Origin: Bombardia bombarda
Lineage: Eukaryota; Ascomycota; Sordariomycetes; Sordariales; Lasiosphaeriaceae
Direction: 5' to 3'
Assembly (NCBI GenBank): GCA_030512295.1
Contig: JAULSR010000002.1
Span: 4,278,001-4,342,000, forward strand
DNA length: 64,000 nucleotides
Shown here: positions 1-11,583 of the stretch, piece by piece
Position numbering within the stretch: the stretch's first letter is position 1
Layout of the letters: each line of letters starts with the position of its first letter
Translations under genes and position numbers: made by a program
The notes under the pieces: generated by a model
The model's database searches: none
Told to the model about the DNA's origin: nothing
The model's input: the letters and a program-made list of their open reading frames with translations, nothing else

Positions 1-1329
1 GTTCTTCTGGTTCAGCTCTTGATGGAGGTAGAGTCTGATGTCTTCTTCATGCGCGGTGATGGCGAGCTGAGGGTGACGTTGGAGGCTGTTGATGATGTCT
101 TGAATGTGAGGACGACTTGTAGCCAACAACCTGAAATTTCTGTGTTCACTCAAATGACCGAGAACCTGCAGAAACCCACCACGGTGCTCGGGGCTGCACT
201 CGTCTAGAGCGTCAATGACCAGATAGGCGCACTTCAGCGGCTTGATCAGTTCTGTCAGCAGCCTCTCCGTCTCAAACAAGGACAAGCTCTCCCCAGACCG
301 ACGATTTTGGTAGATGCTGGATACTGATTCTGGGATGCGTGGCAAATGCTCCAGAAGCTGTCTGAGTATACATGACCAGACGGCGGAGGGCGTCTGTTCG
401 GATTGTTCCTGATGATCAAAGTAGAAGAATGCCACAGGGGACTCCGGACTTGCTACAGAACCAAGTAGGTCGTCAATGATGATTGAGCTTTGAAAACATC
501 GAGTCAGCCAAAATCAAACTCGACCATTGTGCGCACGGTGAATAACGAATAACGGAGCGTACGCCAGATTAGTCTTGCCAGAGCCTTGAATGCCATGGCA
601 CCAGAGTATGCTTTCATCACGTTGCGGCTCTAGCCAAGTTGTATATTTGTCTCGGCGCAGTATCCAGACGCCGGTATCTTTGGCCCTCGACTCCTGCAGG
701 GTCTGATGCCTTTGAGAGGGACCAGCTGTCGAGATCCAATCCAGAATGTGTTTCCGAGAATCCCGTTCTTGGGCGTCTTGGATGATCTGCTTCTGGCCCT
801 GAACAGCGCGGAGTATCTGTCTAGTGTCTTCTTGGACCGACTGGACTACCTGAAACTGATGCAGCTGTTGGCTCATCACCTTCACCACATCGTCCGAGGT
901 GCGGGAGAGAAGTCTGCATCCGTCAACAGACAGGGCCAACTGCATCCAGTTGCTAAAGTTGCGAAGCTCTTGGATTGATTTCTGGTGCTCCTTCTCGGTA
1001 AAGGGCCACAGGAATCGACGTGCATTGCTGTTGTCTTGCTGGCTCAGCTTGTTGCAAAGAGCGAGCAGCTTTGCTTGACAGGCCGAGGAGCAGGAGAGGA
1101 GCACCGAGGTCTGGTGGAATTTCAAGTTGCTGTTGTCCACGGCATCGCCCTTGAGCAGCTCGAGTAGACTGGAGACATTTAACTGGAGCGCTTCGAGTTC
1201 GTTAACCAGCGTTGCAATTGAGTCCTTGGCCGATAGTACTGCGTTGGTATAGGCTTTTGCGCTGATGATGGCTTTTGCGACTAGGGGCAGAATGCCTGCG
1301 ATGCCGAGGGAGACTGAGAGCGGATCCAT
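1..1329 (-). CDS. STAND/NACHT-type NTPase, NLR-like (3' end outside window)
   Basis: Partial gene; exons 1329-563 and 487-1, with a 75-bp intron at 488-562 (donor GTACGC, branch CTGAC, acceptor AAG). The start at 1329 (MDPLSVSLGIAG) opens a fungal STAND N-terminal helical domain; an upstream in-frame extension to 1482 looks non-coding. Walker A is GIQGSGKT at residues 246-253. After the intron come a Walker B-like stretch (YLVIDALDEC) and the sensor-like motif LLATSRPH. This order is typical of fungal NACHT proteins implicated in heterokaryon incompatibility or innate-immunity-like signalling. C-terminal repeats (ankyrin, WD or TPR) would be expected beyond position 1 but cannot be seen. The exact NACHT versus NB-ARC class is not certain. 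Confidence 0.85.
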
Positions 1330-2381
1330 TTGGTGATAGAAGGTCTGTTGTTTGACGGTAGGTGTGGGCGGCGGAGAGCCCCGCCATATCGAGAGGATGG
1401 GTATGAAAGGTGGCTTAAGACTAAGTATCGACGGACTGAGTCTAGTCGTTGGCCTCAGTCTCTCGAGGGATCCGACATGCATGCATTGACGAGGGCTTCA
1501 ATTGGACGCCAAGGTGACGGGAAAAATACCCAGCCAACCAGGGTGTCCCAGCAGCTTCAGGTACATACATACGAAGAGAACACCCTAGGGAGATAAGGAT
1601 GGCAGTGCACACAGCCCCCCTTGACGCAGAAAAGCTGTCTTGTAATCAGCTCAATTAGGAGAGTACCCAAATACTTTCGTACAGGGTACATTTCATGAAT
1701 GATGTCTTGTGCAAAGTGGTTACAATGTATGACGGACCCAGCGACCTGGTACATACTACAGTACCGGGAAAGTCCCGCGAATTGCTGAACACAGCGTCGA
1801 TGATCGGCCCGGCCCGGTAGAAACTAGAAACAGGGATGTGGAAGAATGTGTCACAGTCCAAATTGACTGGACCTTGATGAATTCAGTGGAACTTGTTCCA
1901 TTCCATCCAAGCCCGACGCCGATCGTGAGAATGAGGTGTCTCATGGCCCGACGACAAAGACCCAAGACAACCTTAGTGTGGGGTGTAATAGGTGCCTTAT
2001 CTGGGCAATTGCGTTATTTTTGCTTTCCATGCTGAGGGACGAAAGAAGTCCAGTGCAGGAGGAGTGATCGATGAGAGGAACAAGCAGGGGATAGCCACCT
2101 ACCGTAGGGAAGGTACCAACGGCAGGCGATAGTGAAGATGGAAAAGACGCCGAGGTGGGGTACTAATCTCTTCGCAGAGGTGTACGGATATGTACTATAC
2201 TTTCACTACTACCTACCTAGGTAGGTAGGAAGGAAGGGAGTCAAAACTACCGGATCGCTTCCCCTCCTTTCCCCCCCTCAACCAAACTGTCGGGAGGGGA
2301 CAGTAACAGGTTTGGCATATAAAAAAGCTTAAAGAATTTAAGACCTACCTTACCTACCTTGGGCAAACCATTACAGCCACA
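1330..2381. other. intergenic, no gene seen
   Basis: About 1 kb between the STAND gene and the FAD monooxygenase, which diverge here. Only short overlapping reading frames without coding character occur. A palindromic CCTAGG/TAGGTAGG cluster sits near 2208-2230, and the TATA box of the downstream gene is at 2318. Confidence 0.6.
2318..2324 (+). promoter_or_regulatory. TATA box of the FAD monooxygenase gene
   Basis: TATAAAA followed by more A residues, about 60 bp upstream of the ATG at 2382. Confidence 0.5.
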
Positions 2382-3757
2382 ATGGCTCAAGCTTCGGGAA
2401 TTGCGAATAGCAATGGCGGCAGCAGCAGGCCGGCGACTGTAGCAATCATTGGGGCAGGGTTGACTGGATTACTAACAGCGCATGGATTGAAAAAAGTCAG
2501 TACCCATTTGTTTTTGGTGCTACACCAACAAAAAGACGTACACTAACATCGAAACAAGAACGGCTTTGACGTCATCGTTTACGAGAGGGAGCACAGCATC
2601 GATGCTCGCCCGCGTGATTGGACCATCCTCCTTCACTGGGCCCTGCCAATCCTCGCCAAGCTGCTTCCCAGCGAGCTCGTCGACAAGCTCCCAGAGGCCA
2701 TCTGCAACCCGCATCTGGAGTTCGATGAGTGGGCCGAGAGCCTGGTATGCTACCACGGCGAGACAGGCCAGTTTCTCTTCAAGAGCAACATCCCCGGATC
2801 AAGGCGTGTTTCCCGCCAGAGACTGCGCAAGGTCCTGGCCGAGGGCCTGAGTATCCAATGGGGCAAGGGACTCGACCGGATTGACGCCGGCGACTATGCC
2901 ATGCCATGCTCAGTCCGCCTTGGCTTTGTAGACGGCGACACGGTCGAGGCGGACTATGTTCTCGGCACCGACGGGGCCAAGTCCAAGGTGCGCGAGCTGC
3001 TGTTCAACGGAGGCGAGGCGGCGCGTGTGCTCTACTCGGGCTTCATGTTTGCCACGTGCATCTCCCAGTTCAAGGACGCGGCCAAGGTTGAGGCGATTGT
3101 CAAGCTACACCCGGTAACTGCCATGGCCATGAGCACCAGTGCTGTTTGGGGCTTTGGCGGTAAGTCGTCTCTCACTCTCTCTCGTTCAATGTTTTGGTTT
3201 GATGCTGATCATGGATACCGGTCTCGACAGTACTGTACATTGACGAGCCCAAGGACAAGACCAACTGGACGACCTTTTGGGTCAAAGTCTGGCGCGGCAG
3301 CCAATCCTCCCTGCCCGTCGAAAAGAGCGGGCCAGAGACGCTCAGATATCTCAAGCAGACGTCTAAGGGGCTGGCGGAGCAGTTTCAGTGCCAGATTGAT
3401 GAGGCGCCCGACGAGAGCAACTGCTACATCGACGAGATGAAGTATTGGGTGCCGCAGCCCTATGACAACCGGTCGGGACGCATCACACTGGCGGGGGATG
3501 CAGCCCACCCCATGCTGGTGTACCGCGGCCAGGGCTTTCAGCACGCCATCGTCGATGCGAGCAATTATCTCGACGCACTAGTCAAGATAAGAGATGGCGC
3601 CGATAGGGCCTTGGTCTTGTCGGCATATGATGTCGAGATAGCGGAGCGTGGTGCCAAGGCGGTCAAGCAGTCTCTCGAGGAAGCAGATTTGTCAATGGAT
3701 CCCAACATGGCCGACAAAATGCTCATGGCAAGAGAGGGGCATGGGAGATCGGCTTAG
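2382..3757 (+). CDS. FAD-dependent monooxygenase (PHBH fold)
   Basis: Three exons: 2382-2495, 2559-3159, 3231-3757 (413 aa). Intron 1 has donor GTCAGT and a CTAAC branch; intron 2 has donor GTAAGT. The Rossmann dinucleotide motif GAGLTG is at residues 24-29, the DG motif reads GTDGAK, and the GD motif, which contacts FAD, reads LAGDAAHPM. This is the group A flavoprotein hydroxylase plan (salicylate hydroxylase, PHBH, tailoring monooxygenases), with a normal length. Such enzymes use NAD(P)H and O2 to hydroxylate or epoxidise aromatic or polyketide substrates; the substrate here cannot be read from sequence. The gene lies directly upstream of a LaeA-like methyltransferase on the same strand, but no synthase gene is nearby. 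Confidence 0.88.
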
Positions 3758-4164
3758 ATAAGTAGTTTTGGGATGTGATTAATTGATGAGAACTTGGATG
3801 ATGAAATGGAATGGATGCACGGGAAGGGAAGCCTGAGCGGGCAGCGGCAGAGCCAGAGACATGGCACTGGGCGCAACTCTTGGCAGGCCACCTGTCAAAT
3901 CCTTGGCAAAGACAGAAGGACCGCCCGCTGGGTCTGGAACCGGTTGGTGAACCGTGGCACAGATCACCTGTTGGCGCCAGTGTGAGCGCAGCCCGCACGC
4001 AGGCAGGGTCTGATGTGCTGAACTGTCGGGTTCGCTTGGCGCTTCCAAATGCCAATTGACTCTGGGACGACATAAGGTATCCCTACCACCACCACCACCA
4101 TCCACCTGCACTGGAATAGACGCCCGTCAATCGTCGTCTCCACCATTCCTAGCTGCAGTTGACT
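3758..4164. other. intergenic between monooxygenase and methyltransferase
   Basis: About 400 bp holding the 3' region of one gene and the promoter and 5' UTR of the next. CACC-rich stretch at 4083-4105. Reading frames here overlap each other and show no protein motif. Confidence 0.5.
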
Positions 4165-5550
4165 ATGGGCAGCGACGAACGAGAACGAGACGACGGGGAC
4201 AGGAACGAAGATACAACAGCCTTAACAACAGCCTTAACAACAGCCTTAACGGGTACGGGTACGACGAGCCCAGTCGCTGCACTACAAAAACAAGCGCCAA
4301 TCTCGACTTCGGCCGCTGCTGCTTCGTCGTCGCCCCCTAGAAGTAAAACTGGCAGCCCGACAGGCTCCACCAGTCCACATGGAGACGCGCACGGCGGAGC
4401 TGGCATCGAGCCGGCAAGCGGACTGGAACCCGAGGACGAGGACGAGTTCGACATCACCGAGGGCTACGACACGCGCACTTCGGCCTCGACGAGCGCAACT
4501 TCGAGCGTCTTCGCCCACACGTACGAGTACGGCCGCCGCTACCACGCCTACAAGAACAGTCGCTACCCCATCCCCAACGACGATGCCGAGCTCAGCCGCG
4601 AGGACATGAAGCATTCCATGCTACTCGAGCTGACTGATGGCGAGCTCTTCTACGCCCCCATCGGCGACAACCCACAGAGCATCCTCGACATCGGCACCGG
4701 CACTGGCATTTGGGCCATCGACGGTTTGTCGCCCATTCAAGAGAATGCAGATAATAGATGGCCAGTTAGACTAACGTCTGTCGTGATGCAACACAGTTGG
4801 TGACCGCTTTCCAGGTGCACGCGTGCGTGGCATTGACATATCCCCCACACAGCCCGTTTGGGTGCCACCAAACGTCGATTTTCTAGTCGACGACTGTCAG
4901 AGAGACTGGCTGTCGCGCGATGTTGACCTTGCCCACTTCCGCTTCATGGCTAGTGTACTGAAAGACCTACCAAATGTCCTGGTGCACGCATACAAGTATG
5001 CCACATCCTCACTTGATTCACCCCTGAATGTTTTGTTTAATACTCACCGCCCTTCTCCCCATCCAGTGCCCTCAGACCCGGCGGCTGGGTCGAGTTCCAA
5101 GAACTCTGCGGCGAGCCCTATTGCGACGACGGCACCATGCCAGACAACGACCCGGTCAAGTACATGTACGAGCTGGCCGACCAGGCCTTCAGACGCTTCG
5201 GAATGGACGTGCTGGCGCCCAAGAAACTCGAGCCCGTGCTGCAGGCGGCCGGCTTCGAGAACATACAGTGCATCGTCAAGAAGGTGCCGATCGGCGTCTG
5301 GGCCAGGGACAAGACGATGCGCCTGATCGGCATGTACCAGAAGATGGCGGTCGTCGAGGTCATGCCGGCCATCGCCGGCCGCCCCTTTACCGACGGCCTC
5401 GGTATGTCGCAGATGGAGACCCAGGTCACCATGGCCCACGCCCGCAAAGCCCTGGACGACGGCAACGTGCATCGCTACTTTAATTACTACTTTTGGTTCG
5501 CCCAGAAGCCCATGCGGCAGCCGCCGCCGTCGTCGTCGACAACGTCGTAG
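4165..5550 (+). CDS. LaeA-like SAM-dependent methyltransferase (UMTA family)
   Basis: Three exons: 4165-4723, 4797-4995, 5067-5550 (413 aa). The junctions restore IWAID-VGDRFPG and HAYN-ALRPGGWVE, both typical of the family. After a low-complexity Ser/Thr/Ala-rich N-terminus (about 110 residues) comes a TYEYGRRYHAYK block, then the SAM-binding motif I LDIGTGTGIW near residues 175-184, the LPNVL segment and the RPGGW motif. UMTA/LaeA-type proteins are nuclear or cytosolic methyltransferases; LaeA controls secondary metabolism and development, but many paralogues have unknown substrates. The N-terminus contains three 12-nt direct repeats encoding TTAL. An ATG two codons upstream (4159) is an alternative start. 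Confidence 0.88.
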
Positions 5551-6290
5551 TCAACCTTCTCGGCGGCTGGCACTGGTTTGCTGATCAACGGTGACGGCAA
5601 TTGTGTTTTTTTTTTTTCGGTATATGTGCATGGGTGAGTGGTGATAAAGTTCCGGCGCGTTTTGAAGAGCACGGGCGTGCATTGACTATGATTTATGAAT
5701 TGGGAGTGGCGGCGAGGGAGCGAGATGTCAAATGGATCTTGCGCAATGTTTTTACAAGTCTTTTTCTTTTCGCCATATGTTTTCTTGCTTTCATGTACAT
5801 ATACGCTTTTGCATGTGAAAGGGGTTGGCTCTCTTTGAAGTTAAAATTCAGTATCGTGTACATACCCTCCTTCAGAAGCAGTTTTATATACCGAGACTTT
5901 TCTCGTGAAACTTTCTAGGGGGGGAGTACCTAACTCCGGCACGTATGCCCCACACCTGGACCTTTGGCTGCATTAAGTTCAGACTATATGTACTCATCCG
6001 ATGCACCATGAACGCGGTTCTGGACGAACGACGGGCGATCAAACTTCAGGAAATGTGGGATAATGGCGAAATCAGACCGGATGTATCCGAATACATCATG
6101 AAGTATTGATGCACATGTACCTTAGAAAAAATTGATATGTCACTTAAACCTACAACAACCCTCCTCCTCCTTCCTGATAAACCTGACATCCACGGTGCTG
6201 GAAAGATCCATGCTCTAGAAAGTATGCAAGACGAAACACGGCAAGGTTCGTGAAGTATAGTAAAAGTGCTTTATATTATGACAAAGGAAA
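5551..6290. other. intergenic; one 33-codon frame of unknown meaning
   Basis: The 3' UTR of the methyltransferase is followed by AT-rich sequence. A short frame at 6008-6109 begins MNAVLDERRAIKLQEMW and looks coding-like but is isolated and unassigned. Longer frames near 5601-5918 are hydrophobic UTR read-through and not credible. Confidence 0.4.
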
Positions 6291-7212
6291 AGGTTCTATG
6301 CCACTACTCCCAACACGTCCTATGTCCATCCAGTTCCAGATACAGGTGTTGGTCTGAACAAGGCACTTGCTAACTACGCGGCGTGGTTCAAGTATTAGTA
6401 TCTGCCCGGTTGTAAGTTGCCTTTTTCTGCTGGTAGATGGTCCAATGCTGGCCCAATACTGAACACTGATCTTGTGATGATAGACTGCAGCGAGCATGGG
6501 TACCCCGAGTGGAGCGACAGCTACTCGGTTGAGTGCTTTGACTCGTGCAATAAGACCAGTCCGCCTTATACCGACTGGGCCGTGAGAAACAGCGTTAATC
6601 GTCAGTGGATATGGATGACATGCAACCAGCCCTTGTTTTATTGGTTCACGTGAGTGTCATCCCTTGGGACTGAACGCACTAGGTACCTAAGGAGAGAAGC
6701 TGATGAACACAACCAAGTGGTGCGCCAAAGGACAAGCCCTCGATTGTGTCTCGCTATGTCACGGCTGAGTATTATCAGCGGCAGTGCGGTCTTTACTTTC
6801 CCCAGCAAGAGAATGCCACGTTCGGATCCGGCGCAGGTAAAACAGCCGAGACGGTCAACCGCGAGACGGGTGGCTGGCTGTTCGACGACACGGAGAGACT
6901 CCTTTGGGTCAACGGGTGAGTGCAGGCAGTCTTGTAGATCCATTCACTTACCTTGTTCTCAGAGTACTGATACTTCTTGGTGCAACCAGCGAATTTGACC
7001 CATGGCGGTCAGCCTCGGTATCAAGCGAGATCCGGACTGGTGGGCCGTTGGAGAGCACAGCCAAAGTGCCAGTGATAGTGATACCGGGTGGGAGACATTG
7101 CACCGATCTCCTGGCCAGTAATGGACAAGCCAACGCGGAGGTGAACATAGCGCAGGGGTTGGCGATTGACCAAATGGCGGCGTGGGTGCAGGAATGGTAT
7201 GATGGTCGATGA
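6291..7212 (+). pseudogene. S28 serine carboxypeptidase-like remnant (C-terminal part)
   Basis: Four segments (about 6294-6411, 6484-6649, 6718-6915, 6990-7212), separated by introns with good donors (GTAAGT, GTGAGT, GTGAGT), form the C-terminal third to half of a family S28 prolyl peptidase. Recognisable blocks are YLPGYCSEHG, RQWIWMTCNQP, SRYVTAEYYQRQC and ETGGW. The catalytic Asp is in NGEFDPWR and the catalytic His in IPGGRHCTDL. A TAG stop lies in frame at 6396-6398, just before YLPG. The N-terminal half with the catalytic Ser is absent, because the preceding 0.7 kb carries no homologous frame. S28 enzymes are secreted or lysosomal-type Pro-X peptidases; this copy cannot make one. The TAG could be hidden by an unusual intron, but the missing Ser domain could not. 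Confidence 0.78.
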
Positions 7213-9552
7213 CTGCCAAGAACAACACACTGGACGCAGGAGAGAAGTTGATAGATTGAACTAGAATGTCACGACCAAAGGAAAATAAGTGACAGGTTTG
7301 ACTCAGACATGAAAGGCAAAGAAACGCGTGACCTGCTGTGTTGGTGGACTTGTTGTTGTCAAGTGGTGCTCAGCCACCCGGCAGATCCTCTGTCCGAAAG
7401 CATGGGATGTGATTTGTTTCCGTGTTCTGAGAAACATTTCTGCGAGGCAAGGGCGGCTACACAACCCACTTGACAAGTGCAAACCTAGGTGCCTAGGAGA
7501 GTATTTTTGGCTGGCGCGAGCTGACTGGTCTGTTAGATACTACCTAGGTAGGTAAACACGCATGCGCGACTAAATCAATCAGCCAATCAGCGGCTTCGTC
7601 GTCAGATTTAAACCCCGGTTGGGGGAACCTGCATTTTGCCCGCTTGCCCGCGCCACAATGTTCCGAGAATAGGTACACACGGATGGCTCCGTGGAAATTT
7701 AACTACTAGCAACTCGAAGATACAGACAGGCGTGGGACGAACAGGCGCGGACAGGTGTTTGATGTAACAGCAAGCGCGTATATCTGGCGAAATATTTCAA
7801 TGTACAAACACGACATGCCGAGTAATGGTAACCAGATACCTTAGCTATCGTGATGCCAGCTTATCCAGGCTAGAGGAGCCGGATGATAATAATCCGTTGC
7901 AACAGTTTGCGATTTACCGTGGTAGCTTGATAATGGTTGGCGTTCAGCGGCCGCCATGAGGATAATGAACGTGCAGAAAGTTTCAGTGTTTCACGCCAAT
8001 CATGAAATGCTCTCAGACGGGAGACAAGACAGGATGTTTTGACAGGTGCTTAGTTGTGGGTTGCACTTGCCGGTGGCCATGCTCCATGCAAGCCACGGAA
8101 GGCGGCGGGCACGCGGATCTCCCGCCAACCGTGGGGTTCCTGCCTCCGAGATCTGCCCTTAGTGGTTTAAGGTAGGCGCTAAGAGACGCTAGCTGGCAAG
8201 GTCACGTCACTCCCCAGGGGAGCTCCCTGAGATTGGCAAGGGGGTCTTTGGACCCTTTCCATTCCCCGCCCAACTCCAACCTGCCGTCAAACTTCTGCAC
8301 CTCTTTTTGACCTTTCTCCGTTTAGCTCCTCTGCAGCGACTGACACCGAAGACAGTCAGTTTTCCCATTGGCCACGAGGCCCACGCAGATCTCGGCATTA
8401 TTGAGTCCGGAAGTGCTGTTTCCTGGCAGATAGGTATTCTACCAATCATACATACCTAAGGTGGTTCGTTCGACTCTCCTATCTTTATTCAAGGGCTTCA
8501 TCGACATATTACATAGGTATTAATGCACACTGCATGCATGTACTGGACCTGCATTGGACTGGAGGCACGGTCGAATCCGCCTGCTACGTCTCCATCGCAG
8601 ATGATCCGAGCCTGAGCCTGCACGGTGGGACGGTGGGACGGTGGGACGGGATGGTGCTGAACCACAGCGACAGCGACAGCGACAGCAACAGCAGCTTGGC
8701 GATGGGTGCTGTATGTGCATCCACTGACAAAGCTCGTGCAGTCGCTGCAAAACATGAAGATCACCACTTTGAGTATCGGCTCGATGCAGCGAACACTACA
8801 CTAGCTGTATTCTTGATCTTGCACGCCAGATGCCAGCCTGGTAAGCCTGCCAGAATGGCGGTATGCACTGGACATGTCTACAAATAGGCATCCTACAGGG
8901 GAGGGGACCCATGCTCGGGACTTCCATCAACCACAGATCCGATCCAATGCTACCTACCGTCAGCCATACCGCCCTGTCGTGTGCGACCATGCCAGATGTC
9001 AACACTGACTTCACTCCATAGTCCCAGTATGACCAGGGGACCTCTTTGTGCATCATCAACACTGTTTTCTACATACTCTATTTACGGATTGGTCTGTGAG
9101 CCAGCCACCCTCTCAACACATACACATGAGTGACCACTTCACTCGACCTGACTCTTCTGATTGCTCCAATACTGCATGGCCTGCAACTACCATGTACATC
9201 CGAATGAGCCGTGTGGTTCCGATTCCGTGGTTTCACCCATCCTCTTCCAAGCCTCCATGGCAGACCGGCACCGATCTGGGCCGTGGTAGAGCAAGTCCGA
9301 GCGGACTTCCTTCACTCCTCATACACATAAAGATCACGTTTCTTTCTTCATACCACACCACAGTTCATTCTAAAGACCAGCGCCTCCATACTTCCTGGCT
9401 CAGAGGCACCAACCTACCTACATCTAGGCACCTCCCTACATCAAGTTCTTTGAGCTGCTATTCCACCCATCTTCATCTTTACAACTTCTTTATTTTCCTT
9501 TCCCTGTCGCCCTCCCTCTACGCTGCCTCCGTAGAGCGATACCCAAAGCAAG
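7213..9552. other. long intergenic region, promoter side of the TmpA-like gene
   Basis: About 2.3 kb without a supportable gene. It contains CCTAGG palindromes near 7484-7552, an AGCGAC repeat at 8666-8690 and a pyrimidine-rich stretch (9430-9550), probably 5' UTR, leading to the ATG at 9553. Confidence 0.5.
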
Positions 9553-11583
9553 ATGTCGCTCCTTTCCAGAAACCTCACATATAGTGCTCCCAGAAAGGGC
9601 CATGCAAGGAGTTTTAGCCAGGAGTCTGATATAACGGAGAGCGACTGCGGCGAGGGCCTCATGTCAACCTCCCCTCCTCTCTCTAACTACGACAACATGT
9701 CAGACTACCTATCACCTCCCCTCCCCAATATCGAGGACCTGTCGGACTGCGAGTCTTCTTCCTGTGAGGACAACGACTCGTCCATCACACAACCGACCAG
9801 GGCCTTCTTCCTTGGCGTTCGCAGAAGTAAGCTTCTCTCACCACGAGAACTTGAAGAAGCTCGCGAGTCGGCAAATACCTCGTCCGAAACCCTCATCGGC
9901 AGCGGCGATGCGATGAATGAAATAGTGAAGCCGAAGGAGCGACAACTTGTTCCAGATGTCGACCCCCTGGAATATCATGGCCTCGACAGCTCTCCACTGC
10001 CTCCGAAGCAAGGTTCTCGACTTTACCGATACCTGCGATGGAACTTTGGCTCCGTCTACCGTCGCATCTTCTGTCTGTCCTTCCTGGGCAACATCACCGC
10101 CCTTGCCCTTCTCTCCACCCAGTCCATCATTGCGAATAAGCGTTTCACGTACCAGCAAGCGGGCACCGCCGTCACCGCAAACATTCTCGCCGCCATAATC
10201 GTTCGCAATGAGCACGTTGTCAACGCTCTCTTCTGGGTGTTTGGAACATGGTCCAACCGCCTCCCCTATTGGGCCCGCAAGCTGGTTGCCAAGGTGTACT
10301 CATATGGCGGTATTCACAGCGGCGGTGCCGTGGCCGGCACGATCTGGTTCATCGTCTACCTCGTCCTCCTCACCATGGACTTCCAGTCGCAGCCACTCTC
10401 CATAATCCGCAGTTACATCTACTTCTTCAGCTATGGCATAGTCTTCATGCTTGTCACAATGCTCATCTCCTCGCACCCTCACGTCCGCATGGTTATGCAC
10501 AACTGGTTTGAGGGCATTCATCGCTTCATGGGATGGTCTGTGGTACTTTTGTTCTGGGCGCAAACTATGCTGCTCGCCGTGGACGCCGGTCAGCAGAACA
10601 ATATGTCATTCGGAAAAGCTCTCATGGTATCTCCCAGCTTTTGGATGCTCATTATCATTACGCTGCTCGTCATCTACCCCTGGACCCGCCTGCGCCTGCG
10701 GGAAGTCACCACGGAGGTGCTCTCAGAGCACTGCATCAAGCTCAACTTCAACTACCGGGACGTTCATTACGGACAAGCCATCCGCCTCACCGACGCTCCG
10801 CTCAAAGAGACGCACGCCTTTGGCGTCGTTCCGTTCCCTGCCGCTCCAAAGCCCATCACGCACTGCTCTGGCTGCACCTGCCACCATAACACCAACAACA
10901 TCCCAACCATCACAATGACCGAGAAGCAGAACGGAAGCGACAGCGAAGAGAACCTCCCATTGATGGACACAAAGTCAAAGTCACAGATCCACTCCGGCGC
11001 CACCGACCCCCTCGGCCTCCTCTCGCACGCAGGCGAGCGCGGCTTCTCCGTCTTCATCTCCAACGCCGGCGACTGGACGCGCAAGATGATCCAGAACCCG
11101 CCCAAGAAGATCTACACGCGCGGCACCCCGCAGTTTGGCGTCATGCGCGTGGCCGGCATCTTTGAGCCGTGCATCGTCATGGCGACGGGCTCCGGCATCG
11201 CGCCCTGCCTGAGCCTGTTTGTGCAGAAGCCCGACCACCCGGTGCGCATCATCTGGTCTGCGCCCGCGCCCGAGGAGACGTACGGCCGCGCCCTCATCGA
11301 CCTCGTCTACAGGACGGACCCGCGCGCCATCATCATCGACACGAGGAAGACGGGCCGGCCGGACCTGGTCAAGATCGCCTACAGGGTCTGGGAGCAGAGT
11401 GCGAATGACACCCCTGCCGACTACGGGCTGGGCGCGGCGGCGCGGAGTGCCAGCAGGCGGTCCAAGCCGATTGGGCAGTGCGAGGCGGTGGTCATCATCT
11501 CGAACCAGAAGGTGACAAAGAAGGTGGTCTACGGGCTTGAGAGCAGGGGTGTCCCTGCTTTTGGGGCGATCTTTGACTCTTGA
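9553..11583 (+). CDS. tmpA: TmpA-like transmembrane flavoprotein (ferric-reductase-related)
   Basis: Intronless 676-aa protein. A Ser/Asp-rich cytosolic N-terminus (about 170 residues) precedes five or six hydrophobic segments between residues about 175 and 385. A C-terminal FAD/NAD(P)-binding region follows, with GFSVFISNAGDWT, the nucleotide-binding loop ATGSGIAPCLS, and a C-terminal AVVIISNQKVTKKVV block. This layout matches the fungal TmpA/TmpL membrane flavoproteins; TmpA of Aspergillus nidulans acts in a signalling step that promotes conidiation. A Cys/His-containing linker (HCSGCTCHH) sits between membrane and nucleotide-binding parts. The ATG at 9553 gives the longest frame. Orthology to TmpA, rather than another ferric-reductase relative, is inferred. 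Confidence 0.8.
   Translation: MSLLSRNLTYSAPRKGHARSFSQESDITESDCGEGLMSTSPPLSNYDNMSDYLSPPLPNIEDLSDCESSSCEDNDSSITQPTRAFFLGVRRSKLLSPRELEEARESANTSSETLIGSGDAMNEIVKPKERQLVPDVDPLEYHGLDSSPLPPKQGSRLYRYLRWNFGSVYRRIFCLSFLGNITALALLSTQSIIANKRFTYQQAGTAVTANILAAIIVRNEHVVNALFWVFGTWSNRLPYWARKLVAKVYSYGGIHSGGAVAGTIWFIVYLVLLTMDFQSQPLSIIRSYIYFFSYGIVFMLVTMLISSHPHVRMVMHNWFEGIHRFMGWSVVLLFWAQTMLLAVDAGQQNNMSFGKALMVSPSFWMLIIITLLVIYPWTRLRLREVTTEVLSEHCIKLNFNYRDVHYGQAIRLTDAPLKETHAFGVVPFPAAPKPITHCSGCTCHHNTNNIPTITMTEKQNGSDSEENLPLMDTKSKSQIHSGATDPLGLLSHAGERGFSVFISNAGDWTRKMIQNPPKKIYTRGTPQFGVMRVAGIFEPCIVMATGSGIAPCLSLFVQKPDHPVRIIWSAPAPEETYGRALIDLVYRTDPRAIIIDTRKTGRPDLVKIAYRVWEQSANDTPADYGLGAAARSASRRSKPIGQCEAVVIISNQKVTKKVVYGLESRGVPAFGAIFDS

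Noticed and set aside
2382..5550. Secondary-metabolite gene cluster
   Set aside because: Monooxygenase and methyltransferase are tailoring-type enzymes, but there is no PKS, NRPS, terpene synthase, transporter or regulator next to them.
5601..5918. 105-codon hydrophobic frame after the methyltransferase
   Set aside because: Lies in the AT-rich 3' region, is low in coding character and overlaps expected UTR.
8534..8887. 117-codon plus-strand frame with Ser/Asp run
   Set aside because: The run comes from an AGCGAC repeat; no start context, domain or splice support.
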